Positions 1 to 9,243 of a stretch of 64,000 bases of DNA are shown here, piece after piece. Each line of letters starts with the position of its first letter. The first letter of the stretch is position 1. This DNA is from Krasilnikovozyma curviuscula. Its lineage: Eukaryota; Basidiomycota; Tremellomycetes; Cystofilobasidiales; Mrakiaceae. The notes beneath the pieces are model-generated. The model did not search any database. It was not told where the DNA came from and saw only the letters and a list, made by a program, of their open reading frames with translations. The stretch lies in NCBI GenBank assembly GCA_014825775.1, contig MVAQ01000003.1:62001-126000 (forward strand). The letters are read 5' to 3'. The position numbers and the translations under genes were made by a program.

Positions 1-604
1 GTGGAGGAGGTGGTGGAGCGGCAGCCTTCTTCTCAGCCGCTTTCTTTTCCCGGTCCATTCGGGCCTTTTCACTAGAGTCCATTTGGAAAAAATTAGAAGG
101 ATAGAATAATTGTGAGATTGGAGAACGTACGTCTTTTGGTAAGTTTCTGCGTTCATGAGAGACATGTTCCTATCAGTTTTCTTCACCCACTGACTACTCA
201 CAGGCAGAACAACTGCAATACTTGAGGAAGAAGAAGAAAGTTCATCTACAGGAGTAGAAGAAGTTGAAGCTGTTGGAATAGTAGCAGCGGTTGAGGCAGA
301 TGTTGAAGCGGAAGTGGTGGAAACACTTGACCCACTATTGAGGACCAGTTTCTTGTTCTTGAAGGTCGTAGTTTTGGCCCCATAATGCGGATAAGGGCTT
401 GCTCTGTATGTATTACTGGTGGATGATTTAGAGTAAGGCGGTCTCGATGAGTAAGAAGACGAAGGTTTCGATTCAGTCTTCCGCTGAGCAATCGCCTCTG
501 TTGAATGAACGAGCCGTTAGTTTGTCGAACTTCGAAGACATGCCCATCCAGATAAACTTACTCTCTAGTTTCTCAATCTCTGCCAAGGCAGTAGCATCAG
601 CCAT
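1..604 (-). CDS. 5' part of a probable CCCH-type zinc-finger protein, cut by the left edge
   Basis: Minus-strand gene, start codon at 604, exons 604-562, 497-131 and 71-1, continuing beyond the window. Introns 561-498 (GTAAGT...CAACAG) and 130-72 (GTACGT...CTCTAG) keep one frame. The protein begins MADATALAEIEKLE, a short coiled-coil-like start, followed by a Ser/Tyr-rich stretch with YRASPYPHYGAKTTTFKNKK and LVLN, a Ser/Thr-rich linker, VSSQWVKKTDRNMSL, and a Lys/Glu-rich segment before a proline run at the edge. The FKNKKLVLN and WVKKTDR patterns remind me of the region preceding the finger cluster of ZC3H3/Red5-type nuclear CCCH proteins, but no finger lies inside the window, so the family is an inference. 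An upstream in-frame ATG at 709 exists but the residues it would add look non-coding. Confidence 0.5.
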
Positions 605-920
605 ATTGGTACGAGGAGGAGCTGTAGGTATGAGAACCGCAGGCAAGGATGAAATCGGTCGAGGCTGGCTGCAGAGTACTGTCGCTGTAATTTGTTGTTG
701 TTCGATCAAGATGTAGAGACTTCAGATAAAAGTCCTAATTCAACTGAGATGCTGGATGACGGGACTGTATTAAAGTGAAAATAAGTTTAAGTATCCGACC
801 AAGTTGCGGTTTGAACGAACTAGACACAGAGTGAGAGCTTCTCGAATGAGATTCCTAGCGGCCACCCATTCCAAAATTCGGCCTTGACACTTCTCAAATT
901 CTCTATAAGGACTTTTCACG
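605..920. promoter_or_regulatory. Divergent intergenic region, CCCH gene / dolichyl-diphosphatase
   Basis: 316 nt between two divergent start codons (604 minus, 921 plus), so it should hold both promoters. I see no TATA box or long repeat here. Short open frames are present but lack splice or codon support. Confidence 0.4.
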
Positions 921-1658
921 ATGTCATCGATAGTTGGTCCAGCTGTTTTTCTTGTGTTTGAAAAAACCAACTTCATCGTCACCTCAATCACGACCGCGTA
1001 TGTTCTTCGAACACAGACAGCTGGGTCACTATGGTTCTCTGTGGGCACTCTGGTTGCTCTAGGATCAGGTCCGTCCTTGACTTGACCCTTCTATAGTTAC
1101 GAGGCTGACTTCGATCAATTGTTTCATGCGTGTCTTTGACTCCTGCCAGCGAAAATCTTGAAGCGAATCATTAGAGCTCCTCGTCCACCGATACTGAATA
1201 TATTAGAGGACAAAGAATCTAAGGAATCACCGAAACTTGTTGCCAATCCGAAGCTGACTCACGGAATGCCTTCGACCCACAGCACCACACTCAGTTTCTT
1301 CACCACGTATATTCTTCTCTCACTTCACTACCCCCTCCCAGGTCCAGACCCTACTTTCATCATGACTTTAATGCGAGCGCACCCGCTAGTGGCTTCTACT
1401 GGGCTATTGGGGCTTAATGGGACCCTCGTCAGCAGTCGAATATGGTTGGGCCACCACTCACTTCCTCAAGTATTCGCCGGTGTGAGCTTGGGTACCTGTA
1501 TAGCAGCAGTATGGTGGTCTACATGGAATGGGCTTCCAGCGCCGCTCTGCGCTGCTGTCGGCTTGGGTGCCTGGGCGGCAGGAGGACTATGGGAGAGTGG
1601 CGAGGGATTCGTCGAGTTAGCCAAGCATATTGCTAGAAGGGTGTATGGGGAGCTTTAA
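921..1658 (+). CDS. CAX4: Dolichyl-diphosphatase, PAP2 family
   Basis: Two exons, 921-1068 and 1150-1658, giving about 218 residues (yeast and human enzymes are near 239). The enzyme hydrolyses dolichyl pyrophosphate at the luminal face of the ER, recycling the lipid carrier of N-glycosylation. The three PAP2 motifs are visible: KRIIRAPRP (K-x6-RP, residues 54-62), GMPSTHS (second motif) and SRIWLGHHSLPQ (SR-x5-H). The position where other PAP2 enzymes have Asp after the last His is Gln here, as I recall for the DOLPP1 branch. Hydrophobic segments surround the motifs. The usual N-terminal residues before the first membrane helix are short, so an upstream exon could be missing. The intron sits just before the first catalytic motif. 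Confidence 0.8.
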
Positions 1659-3178
1659 ATAATGAGAGGTGCACTTATAAAAGGGGTGGAGATGATGGTT
1701 TGAGCTGATTCGACTGCTAGAAGATAGATGGTTTAGATCGCGTTCTTCAACAAAGGAATAAGGAAAGCGATGATGGGATGGGGGGCGGCTCAGCAACATT
1801 TGAAGATGAAGTGGATTGTTCTTCATCCGCCTTATTCCTCGATCAATAGCATCCTGGATTACTCAAATGCTCTATCCAACGCCTATGTCCACCTCCACCA
1901 GAGTTTTCTCAGACATTGTTCTTGAGATCTTCCAGTACCTTATTCTGCAATCTCTGTACGATCAGTCCTTCTCCTCCTCACCTTCAAGTTGTCTTCAATA
2001 AATATCTTTTAATTCTGTACCAACGTGTCCACGACAGATCCTATCCTGGTCTGCAGCGTCTTCAGAAACTTGGGGTGAAATCAGTAACATTCAGCTGTGC
2101 ACGCGCTGTACGACTCATTATCAATTTCAAGCTCATTGATATTTGCTTGAAAATATCAGCAGAAGATTCATACCCCTTTATCATCCCACTCCCTAAGCGT
2201 TTCTGGTCCAGGCTTGAGTCTCCTGTATATCTGAAATGGCTCATCATAGAATACTTATTAAACAAACTTAGATGATGTGTTAGATCAAAGTAATACTGGT
2301 AAGTTATTGAAGAGGAGATGGTGGTTACAGCATTTGTGGTGCCGTGAAGGTTGAATCTCAACAGGGTTGTGAGGAGATGACTTTTTATGTGGTGACGGGA
2401 GTGCCTTTCCACCTAAAATACTATCTCTATTCTGTTTCAGAAACTTGAACCTTCTTTTTTCTCCAATGTATTGGGCAGCGGTCTCAGGTTGCAATCGGCC
2501 CTACGAGACCAGTTGTGGTTGTCATACAGTAGAGATGGTCTTTACGAGTAACATTTTTAAGGCATCATGCAGAATGTCAAGGTCACAAATAGACTAGACT
2601 TCGTTGGATGATGAGACCACATGTGGTGGAAGCGAAGAAAACGACAAGTGCAAGGTACGAATGATGGCAGCGATGAAAGGCCCTCAAAATCCATTTCCTC
2701 ATATTCCTTAGAACTTTACGGTGGTATCTATGACAGCTTAGACTTGGTTCGTTGGTTTCCAATGTAATGAACAGGAAGGTGAAATCAAGCGTGAAAGGGG
2801 TTGTCAACCCTCCTAAAGTATCCCGATCCCAGGTTTCCACACGAAAGACAGGACTGATGCCAGGAGGGAGGGGAGGTAGGGCAGGCGAAGTAGGGATCGT
2901 CGTTATTTTTGAAGCTGGAATATCCCTAGGTGCTGTTCAATACGACTGCTGTCCTGCAGTTCAAGGCAAGATCAACGGAATTTAGCGTCAACGCACATAC
3001 ACCGATGTTGTATATCCCTAGCTTCCTATTCATGTATATGATCTTTTTTTTTTCAAAGTTCACCACACAATTGTACCGTCCTCCTTTCAAAAACAAAAGC
3101 AAGTCCTCTTTCAGCAGCGGAGGGGGAGAAATGCTGAAGTTGGTCACTCACCTGCGTCCTTGACGCTATGGTTTTCCT
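1659..3178. other. Intergenic stretch with an F-box-like fragment and little else
   Basis: About 1.5 kb between the 3' ends of two convergent genes. Apart from the F-box-like fragment at 1885-2275 I find only short open frames without splice sites or recognisable motifs. The stretch at 3041-3056 is T-rich. Confidence 0.4.
1885..2275 (+). pseudogene. F-box-like fragment, possibly degenerate
   Basis: An open frame from ATG 1885 reads MSTSTRVFSDIVLEIFQYL, which resembles the first helix of fungal F-box domains (pattern LPxEIxxEIFxYL). The frame stops at 1999-2001, and a second frame to 2275 carries LYQRVHDRSYPGLQRLQKLG, similar to the LYxxV...L segment following the box in many basidiomycete F-box/LRR proteins. 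Joining the frames needs a frameshift or an intron I cannot place cleanly. It may be a decayed member of the large basidiomycete F-box family, or chance. Confidence 0.25.
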
Positions 3179-4434
3179 TTACAGCTTCACGTTCCATCTA
3201 TCCTTCTTACTTATAGCCGATTCAATCTTGATCTCGCTGACGTCCCACTCGTCCAGGACCTGATCCACGTTCTCCGCGACCCATAGATCCAGCCTCGTCA
3301 AACCAGCTTTCCGAATCTTTTTCTTCAGATCCGTCGGCGGCAGTATTTTCTGGCTTCCATCGACAGCATCCATCCAGTCGACGTACTGAGGGTTCGTGCT
3401 TCGATGAGTCAAGAATGAAAGTCCAATAGACGTCGGTGAAGTGAGCGACAGGACCTCTGGATGGTGGTTCCTCTTTTCGAACAATTCAGCCAAGAGCCTA
3501 AACTTCTTCCACACTTGAGTTGACGATATCGAAGATGGAGCGATCCATTCCTTTGCTAGACAAGGCGCTTTGTGCTCGTCATTGATTTCAACCTTCCAGT
3601 TGCCTCGGGTGATGGCCATTTGGATTTCGAGCGCATCTTTTGGTGAGGTGGGAGAGAGCAAAGTTGTCAATTGGAGAGGTGATAGAGTTGGATAGTTTGG
3701 TTCCAGTTCAAACGTTGGTAAGAGTTGGCGATAGTGGAGAACTGTTGCGTGGATTTCAGTCATGAGTTGCGAGAATTCTAATGGAAGCGCCGGAACGAAA
3801 CAAACCAGAGCGTTAGTGCAGAAAATAGAATGAAATAGCAGCCAATTACATCAAGGAGTTATCCAAGAGGGATTTACGGTTTCCAGCGAAACTTGTCCGA
3901 CCAGACGTTCTGAGCAAGGCATGGATTTTGGCCAGAAGCTGTTCCGCCAACTCGACGTCGTTCACCAACAGAGGAGAGAAAGGATTATAGCCTAATTGGG
4001 AAGGAGAACTAGGGAATGTGACTGGGGGCAACACTTGTCAATCAATTGAGTCTCCACCTGCTGTGTTCGCAGTGTCATCGTGAAAGAGAAAAACGTACAC
4101 CTTTCCTTCGTCGGCTTGTAACTGATATCATCCATAGAAACCACTGACCGAGGAGACTGTCTTGATAGATTGACATAATCGCGGATAGAGGTGAACGGAA
4201 GGCTCTCTGTGTCGATTATCTTGGTAGTTAAAACGAGCTTCTAGACTCAGGCAGTGAAAGAAAGAGCCCAAACTCACCTGCGCTACCATCCTCTGACTCA
4301 AGGTCTACCATTCTTCCTCCCTCTTTGGTCCGACTGGTCGATTGATGCCTCAAATGGGAGGCAAGGAGAGGCCGGCATAGCTGCTGGATCGTCGAAGGAG
4401 GAAGGGTTTGAGGGAAGACCCTCAGAGAAGCCAT
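3179..4434 (-). CDS. Unknown protein A with mitochondrial-presequence-like N-terminus; paralogue of the gene at 7718-9130
   Basis: Four exons: 4434-4278, 4206-4101, 4008-3878, 3777-3179, about 330 residues. The first exon encodes MASLRVFPQTLPPSTIQQ and ends its basic segment with LRHQSTSR, a pattern like a mitochondrial targeting peptide and cleavage site. The next exon has LPFTSIRDYVNLSRQSPRS. The conserved core is LPTFELEPNYPTLSPLQL, then DALEIQMAITRGNWKVEI, KKFRLLAELFEKRN, and a C-terminal TRLDLWVAENVDQVLDEW. Each block has a counterpart, in the same order, in the gene at 7718-9130, and two introns lie at matching places in the same phase. I do not recognise the family. Function unknown; mitochondrial location is inferred only from the N-terminus. 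Confidence 0.65.
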
Positions 4435-4830
4435 ATTCTCTCTTCACCTCAAAGAGCTACTCTGTGTGATGAAGGTTTGATTTCAGCTTAATTGAGAGAT
4501 CTAGAAGCGTTTAGGTTATCTGTGAATTTTTGACAAGCAGAGGTGAACGTATACATCGTTTGAGAGCAGAACTGGCGTTTCTGGATTAGTTTTACGATTT
4601 TTCGCTGGCTAAAAAAATGAGTAACTATGTGCTCAAGCTGAATAAACTAATGCGTCAAGTTTCAACCTAAGCGCGTCCAGACACGTTTCGCTGAGGCTGT
4701 CAGTGGCCGGCGTTACGGTGCGAAAGTCGAGCGGGAGAAGCTGGATTTCCCATCGCGAACTTTTTCAGTTGTCAACCATCATCTCCTCGACATCTGAACC
4801 CTCTCAGTTCTATCCCCCATTTCAATAGCC
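4435..4830. promoter_or_regulatory. Divergent promoter region, unknown protein A / TPI-like gene
   Basis: 396 nt between start codons at 4434 (minus) and 4831 (plus). A pyrimidine-rich stretch (4765-4830) precedes the TPI-like start, as is common in fungal leaders. No convincing TATA element seen. Confidence 0.4.
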
Positions 4831-5628
4831 ATGTCATCCTCCTCATCCTCAAGCAAGAGGCATCCTCGAATCGTCGGGGTCTCGACAAAAATGTACTTCG
4901 ACCCGACCCAAACCTCGACCTACGTCTCGCAGCTCCCACCTCTGGCAGACCTCTCCTCCAACGTCCAGACTTTCATTATTCCCGACTTCCTCACTATTCC
5001 AACGACATGTACGGCTTTGGCATCTTCCAAGATGCTTATTGGAGCTCAAGACTGCCATTGGGAAGATCAGGGTGCCTTCACAGGTGAAGTGAGCGCTAGA
5101 CACCTCAAGTCATTTGGTGTGGGGATGGTAGAGCTGGGTCATGCTGAGCGCCGAAGGCTTTTTGCTGAGAACGATGGAAACGTAGCTTTGAAGGCCAAGA
5201 GCTGCGAGAGGAACGGGCTTGTGCCTCTCGTTTGCATCGGTGAGATCAACAAGGGTTCCATTTCGGACGCCGTCGAAGAAGTCAGACCTCAAATTACAAG
5301 CTTGCTGGAAATCTTGAAAGATGAAACCGAGGTCATCTTCGCTTACGAACCTGTCTGGGCTATCGGTCAGCCTAAGCCAGCAGAATCAAGCTACGTCGTT
5401 GAAGTAACCAAGGGGCTAAGGGCCATCGCTCATTCTGTGAGAGGATGTGATGTTGAGAAGAAGGAGGGAGGGGAAAGGTCAGGTATGATAAGGATCATCT
5501 ACGGTGGTTCGGCGGGGCCGGGGCTATTCAATGAGATCAAGGACGGGGTCGATGGCTTGTTCTTGGGCAGATTTGGTCATGACGTTGGGAATTTCAAAAG
5601 ATGTATTGAAGAACTTGCATCAGCATAA
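4831..5628 (+). CDS. Triosephosphate-isomerase-like protein, intronless and divergent
   Basis: A single uninterrupted frame of 265 residues, the only intronless gene in this window. The fold family is clear: GVSTKMYF near residue 16, LGHAERR around 102, AYEPVWAIG around 171 and IIYGGSAG around 223. The catalytic Lys20, His104 and Glu173 are kept. Three otherwise near-invariant sites differ: the Asn of the N-x-K motif is Ser18, the Ser of GHSE is Ala105, and the phosphate-gripping loop usually ending GTGKTA reads GQPKPA. Classical glycolytic TPI keeps all of these, so this is more likely a paralogue acting on a related sugar phosphate, such as a tetrulose or erythrulose phosphate, than the housekeeping enzyme. 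Substrate is inference. The N-terminal serine run is low complexity and the true start could be slightly downstream. Confidence 0.85.
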   Translation: MSSSSSSSKRHPRIVGVSTKMYFDPTQTSTYVSQLPPLADLSSNVQTFIIPDFLTIPTTCTALASSKMLIGAQDCHWEDQGAFTGEVSARHLKSFGVGMVELGHAERRRLFAENDGNVALKAKSCERNGLVPLVCIGEINKGSISDAVEEVRPQITSLLEILKDETEVIFAYEPVWAIGQPKPAESSYVVEVTKGLRAIAHSVRGCDVEKKEGGERSGMIRIIYGGSAGPGLFNEIKDGVDGLFLGRFGHDVGNFKRCIEELASA

Positions 5629-5792
5629 GGCAGCGTGTGTTCACTTCTAATGATGATGGTTCGGTCAAAATATTCACTGATGAAGGTGGTTTAAACTATT
5701 CCTTCCAGCTTTAGCTCGATACTTCTCCATTATCATTCAAATTAACTGCAACGGGGTGTATACAACTTCTACACTTTGAACTATATGACACT

Positions 5793-7248
5793 TTACACCT
5801 GCCATTTTCCAATCATAGCGCTAAAAAGAATGATTGACAGCAACATCAATCGGGAGTATTCCTCGAATCGTTACACGGAAAGCAGGATACTCACTGGAAC
5901 ACTGCCATAATAGTCCATTTCCTGTTCTCAGCTTCTTCCCAGACGGTAGTTCGTGGACCGTAAAAGACCTCATCGTCAACTTCATCCTGGTGTCGTGGAA
6001 GACAGTGCTGGAATTTCCAATCTGGTGAGGCACCTGCTCGTTTGCAGAGCTCTGGTACAAAAATTAGAAAAGATCTAGTCAGAAAATCGTTGACTGGGTG
6101 GTTGTAGCTGGAGTTGAAGAGATAGAGGGCACTTGCCTTCAGTGATCTGGTATCCAGCGAAATCTTTCAATCGTTTGGCAGAATCAGATTCCTGGCCCAT
6201 AGATATCCTGTTACCAAAAACGAAGACATGAGTATTCGAGAAAGACTACAGGGTGTCAAAAATGCTTACCAAGTATCGGTAACAACATAGTTGGCGTCCT
6301 TGAGCGCGACCTCTGGGGAGGTGGTTATTTTGACCAGAGAAGCATTACCACCTTCTTCACTAAAAAGAAGAAAAAAAATCAGCTGGATTTAGATACGTAC
6401 TCAAAAGATAGGTAAACTTACACCCTCTTCCAAACTCTTGGGTCGATACCGTATCCCTCCGGACTGGCTACGGCAAGCTCAATTCCAAGTCGAGGGTAGG
6501 AGACCAACATATCATTGAGCACATTATTTGAGTCACCTATCCAAGCAACCTTGAGGCCCTTGAGGCATGCCAAAGGATCTGTTGTCTCGGGTTCCTTCAC
6601 CTCTCCCACTTCCTGCTTGATGAGAGAGTGCCAGGTGGGTGTCTTTGAGTCTTCCGACGAGGCTGAGGTAGTACTGCCTTTAGCGGACTCGATGGTGGAT
6701 AGAGTAAGCAAGGAAGCCAGGATTTGAGTGGGATGATACAAGTCTGAAAGAGCGTTGACGACCGGTACGCCTGAACTTTTAGCAAACGCTTCCACTTCAT
6801 CATGCCCTCCTACTCGAGCCATAATTCCATCAACCATTGACCCAACAACAGTTGAGGTATCCCTCAACGATTCGTTGACACCCAGTTGGATGTCTGATGG
6901 ACCCAAGAACATCGGGTGACCCCCGAGCAACTTTGTCGCCGTCTCTGAGGCAACTCTGGTTCGAGTGGATCGTTTGGTGAAGAGAAGAGCTACAGTTTTA
7001 TCATCGAGTGACTTTTCCAGCGACTTTGACGATGTTGGGGATGACTTCACCGTTTGTTTGAAGTGCTGGGCGAGGGAGATCAGACGGGAGATCTCTGGCA
7101 CACTCAGATCGGCCAAGGTGAGCAGAGCTGGGGGTATTGAGGGTCTGGAGACGAAAGTTCGAATAAGCAGCGGAGATTTACTGCTAACTCTAGCGAGCGA
7201 GGCCGATGGAGCAGGTCGACGGGCAGTCAAGATGAAGGCGAATGACAT
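5793..7248 (-). CDS. ARG3: Ornithine carbamoyltransferase, mitochondrial
   Basis: Five coding exons: 7248-6422, 6359-6270, 6207-6137, 6051-5895, 5820-5793; about 390 residues. It joins carbamoyl phosphate and ornithine to give citrulline in arginine synthesis. Seen: the carbamoyl-phosphate loop STRTR (94-98), HPTQ (172-175), DSNNV (ornithine domain) and HCLPR near 345. The first 40 residues are rich in Arg, Ser and Ala and lack acids, as in mitochondrial presequences; the enzyme is mitochondrial in most fungi other than Saccharomyces. A roughly 40-residue Ser/Thr/Glu-rich insertion lies between HPTQ and DSNNV. Intron 6136-6052 has a GC donor (GCAAGT). The start codon directly follows a leader intron (7308-7249), and a short upstream ORF precedes it. 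Confidence 0.92.
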
Positions 7249-7308
7249 CTAGGACCGAGAAAAAAAGGTCAGAGTTGGAGACAAAAGGAGAGAAAATCTC
7301 AAGCTTAC
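7249..7308 (-). other. Intron in the OTC 5' leader, ending directly at the start codon
   Basis: On the minus strand the sequence reads AAG|GTAAGC at 7309/7308 and a pyrimidine-rich tract ending TCCTAG|ATG at 7249/7248. Splicing would join the upstream ORF exon to the OTC ATG. It is a 60-nt intron with good consensus, inferred from sequence only. Confidence 0.6.
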
Positions 7309-7315
7309 CTTGGTT

Positions 7316-7411
7316 CTATGCTATTTCGGTATAGGGAAAACCTGATAGGTTTTCTTCAGTCTTTTGAAGGTTAGCAGCAGCGGAGGAGTCGCGAGACGAC
7401 ACAGCGGTCAT
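7316..7411 (-). CDS. Upstream ORF of 31 codons in the OTC leader
   Basis: ATG at 7411 opens MTAVSSRDSSAAANLQ and closes at a TAG at 7318-7316, just before the leader intron. After splicing only 7 nt would separate its stop from the OTC start codon. Fungal arginine genes are known for peptide-mediated control (the arginine attenuator peptide of the carbamoyl-phosphate synthetase small subunit), but this peptide does not resemble that one, and it sits on a different gene. Whether the transcript starts upstream of it cannot be seen. Confidence 0.4.
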   Translation of the reverse strand: MTAVSSRDSSAAANLQKTEENLSGFPYTEIA

Positions 7412-7717
7412 GACTAGAGAGAAAAATCGCAATGACTCGAATAGGATTGCTGAATTCTTACTCCGCCTGAGAAACTCGCAGGAAACTATTCTCACTAGAT
7501 TTTCTATTCAATCTTGCTAAGAGGAATTTCTTTCGTGTCTGCTGCAATACCATTGCACACCACACGTAACCTCCAACATCGATCTCGCTCACATTAGGAA
7601 ATGCTTAAAATCACTACCGAAAACACCCCGCTGGCTCAGAAGACATAAAACATCATCCTCTGGGGTGTTGTACTCGACTGGTTGGACTTCAGGGTCCGAA
7701 AATAGAGTTGAAGGTTG
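7412..7717. promoter_or_regulatory. Divergent promoter region, OTC / unknown protein B
   Basis: About 300 nt between the OTC leader and the start codon of unknown gene B at 7718. No clear TATA box. AT-rich overall, with short open frames only. Confidence 0.35.
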
Positions 7718-9130
7718 ATGCTCAAGTCACAACGGCGGCTTGTCAATTCCTTCGTACTAAATATACAGACTCCTTGGCAACGTGTATTCTCTAATACATC
7801 ATCTGTGTTCACTGATGGTCCTAAAACGTCGTCTGGAGAACCTCGAGAGGGTGAAACTGCGGAAGGTATTTTCAAAACTACCTCCTTATTGTTTTACACT
7901 CAATGCAAGATCTAACCAGCGTATTCACTATTGGTAATCAAAGCAGCTTCTACATCAAATTCATACTTGTCAAACTCACCTTATCATGAGCGACTGGCTC
8001 GGTTTATCGAATCAACAAGACAAGGGCCAGCAACGATTCGAACATTCGATGACCTAATCGGTGATATCAGCAACCGTCCTAATCGTAAAGAAGCTCTATA
8101 TAAGGGTTCAAAGGAGGGTTCAAAGGAGGGTCTTCCTGAAGCGAGAAAGATGATGAATGAGTCGAAAGAGCACTTGCGCATTTGCTTGAGGAGCCTTCGC
8201 AGCGGCCAGCTCTTAGCTGAAGATGGTGAGAGGTCAACCACATTTCATATTCTTTCAAAGCCAAAATTAGTGACTGTTATTTCGTTCTATTATTGCCGTA
8301 GATCTTCAAACTCTCAATAAATCAATGCTCGAAGCCATCACCAACATTCGCACCCAACAACCTCACTTCGAATTTTCGCCCTCCTACCACCTAATGAGCA
8401 TCCCAGAACTTCGAAGACCTTTAGATCCCGATCATGCTCAAGATCTCTTAGAACTCGACGTCGCTCTCAGTCGAGGGTGGCAGCTTCAAGTTGTCGACAG
8501 AAAAGTTGGCAATATTGAACTGAAGAAGGAGTGGTTCAGAACAAAAACCTATCAGAAATTAATGAAGCAACAACATCTAGATAGACTTAGATTGGTCGGA
8601 GAGCTTTTGGAGAGGGAAAATGTTCTAGTACCGAAGATGAATTGGACAAGGTCTTCCTTTTCGGTTGCTCTTCCTGCAACTCTGACCGAAGACGCTTTGG
8701 ATATTGTAAGTTTGAATTCCTTTTCTTGTTCAGAACAAAGAAAAAAGTTGGCATCCTGCTCTGCTATCATACCTAGCGGTCCCTCCAGCTGGAACAAGTG
8801 TGCCACAGATGACGAATGCTCTTGAAGACTTTCAATTTTCTGCCTTGAGTTTACTTTCTTGGACCATTCTCTGACGCTTTCCTTTCCGTCTCGTAGGACA
8901 GTCACCCCAAACCTGCTGATCGCATCTGTCGACTAGATCTCAAGCTTGCAGCAGACATCGACCGAATCATGGAGAGTTGGAAGCTGGAAGAGATTCATGT
9001 CAGATTTAATGTCACTCCGGCTGTTGTTCCAAAGAATCAATTCAAACTTCAAGGAGTAAGTAGTAACGGAGTTGATACCAGACGAGGAGAGAAGGTGGCA
9101 GGTTTGAAGCAGGAAAAGAAACGCGTGTAA
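7718..9130 (+). CDS. Unknown protein B with mitochondrial-presequence-like N-terminus; paralogue of the gene at 3179-4434
   Basis: Four exons: 7718-7865, 7947-8225, 8302-8705, 8897-9130, about 354 residues. Exon 1 encodes MLKSQRRLVNSFVLNIQT, basic and acid-free, then Ser/Thr-rich sequence, so import into mitochondria is plausible. Shared blocks with gene A: SPYHERLARFIESTRQGP, PHFEFSPSYHLMSIPEL, DLLELDVALSRGWQLQVV, LDRLRLVGELLERENVL and a C-terminal RLDLKLAADIDRIMESW. The first intron (phase 1, after the presequence exon) and the phase-1 intron ahead of the PHFEF block match gene A. A short in-frame repeat (KGSKEGSKEG, about 8102-8131) is not in gene A. The last exon contains a possible extra donor at 9056 that I did not use. 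Family not recognised. Confidence 0.6.
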
Positions 9131-9243
9131 AAAGAACACAAAACCTTGCAGTATCTTGTCCAGCATGTTGTACTGTTTAATGATGGTTTATGAACGCTAC
9201 TTGTACACAATACTACGGCGTAAAACTCACAAAGAAGCTGACT

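Noticed and set aside
770..1048. Minus-strand frame of 92 codons
   Set aside because: It lies antisense to exon 1 of dolichyl-diphosphatase, whose splice and motif evidence is strong.
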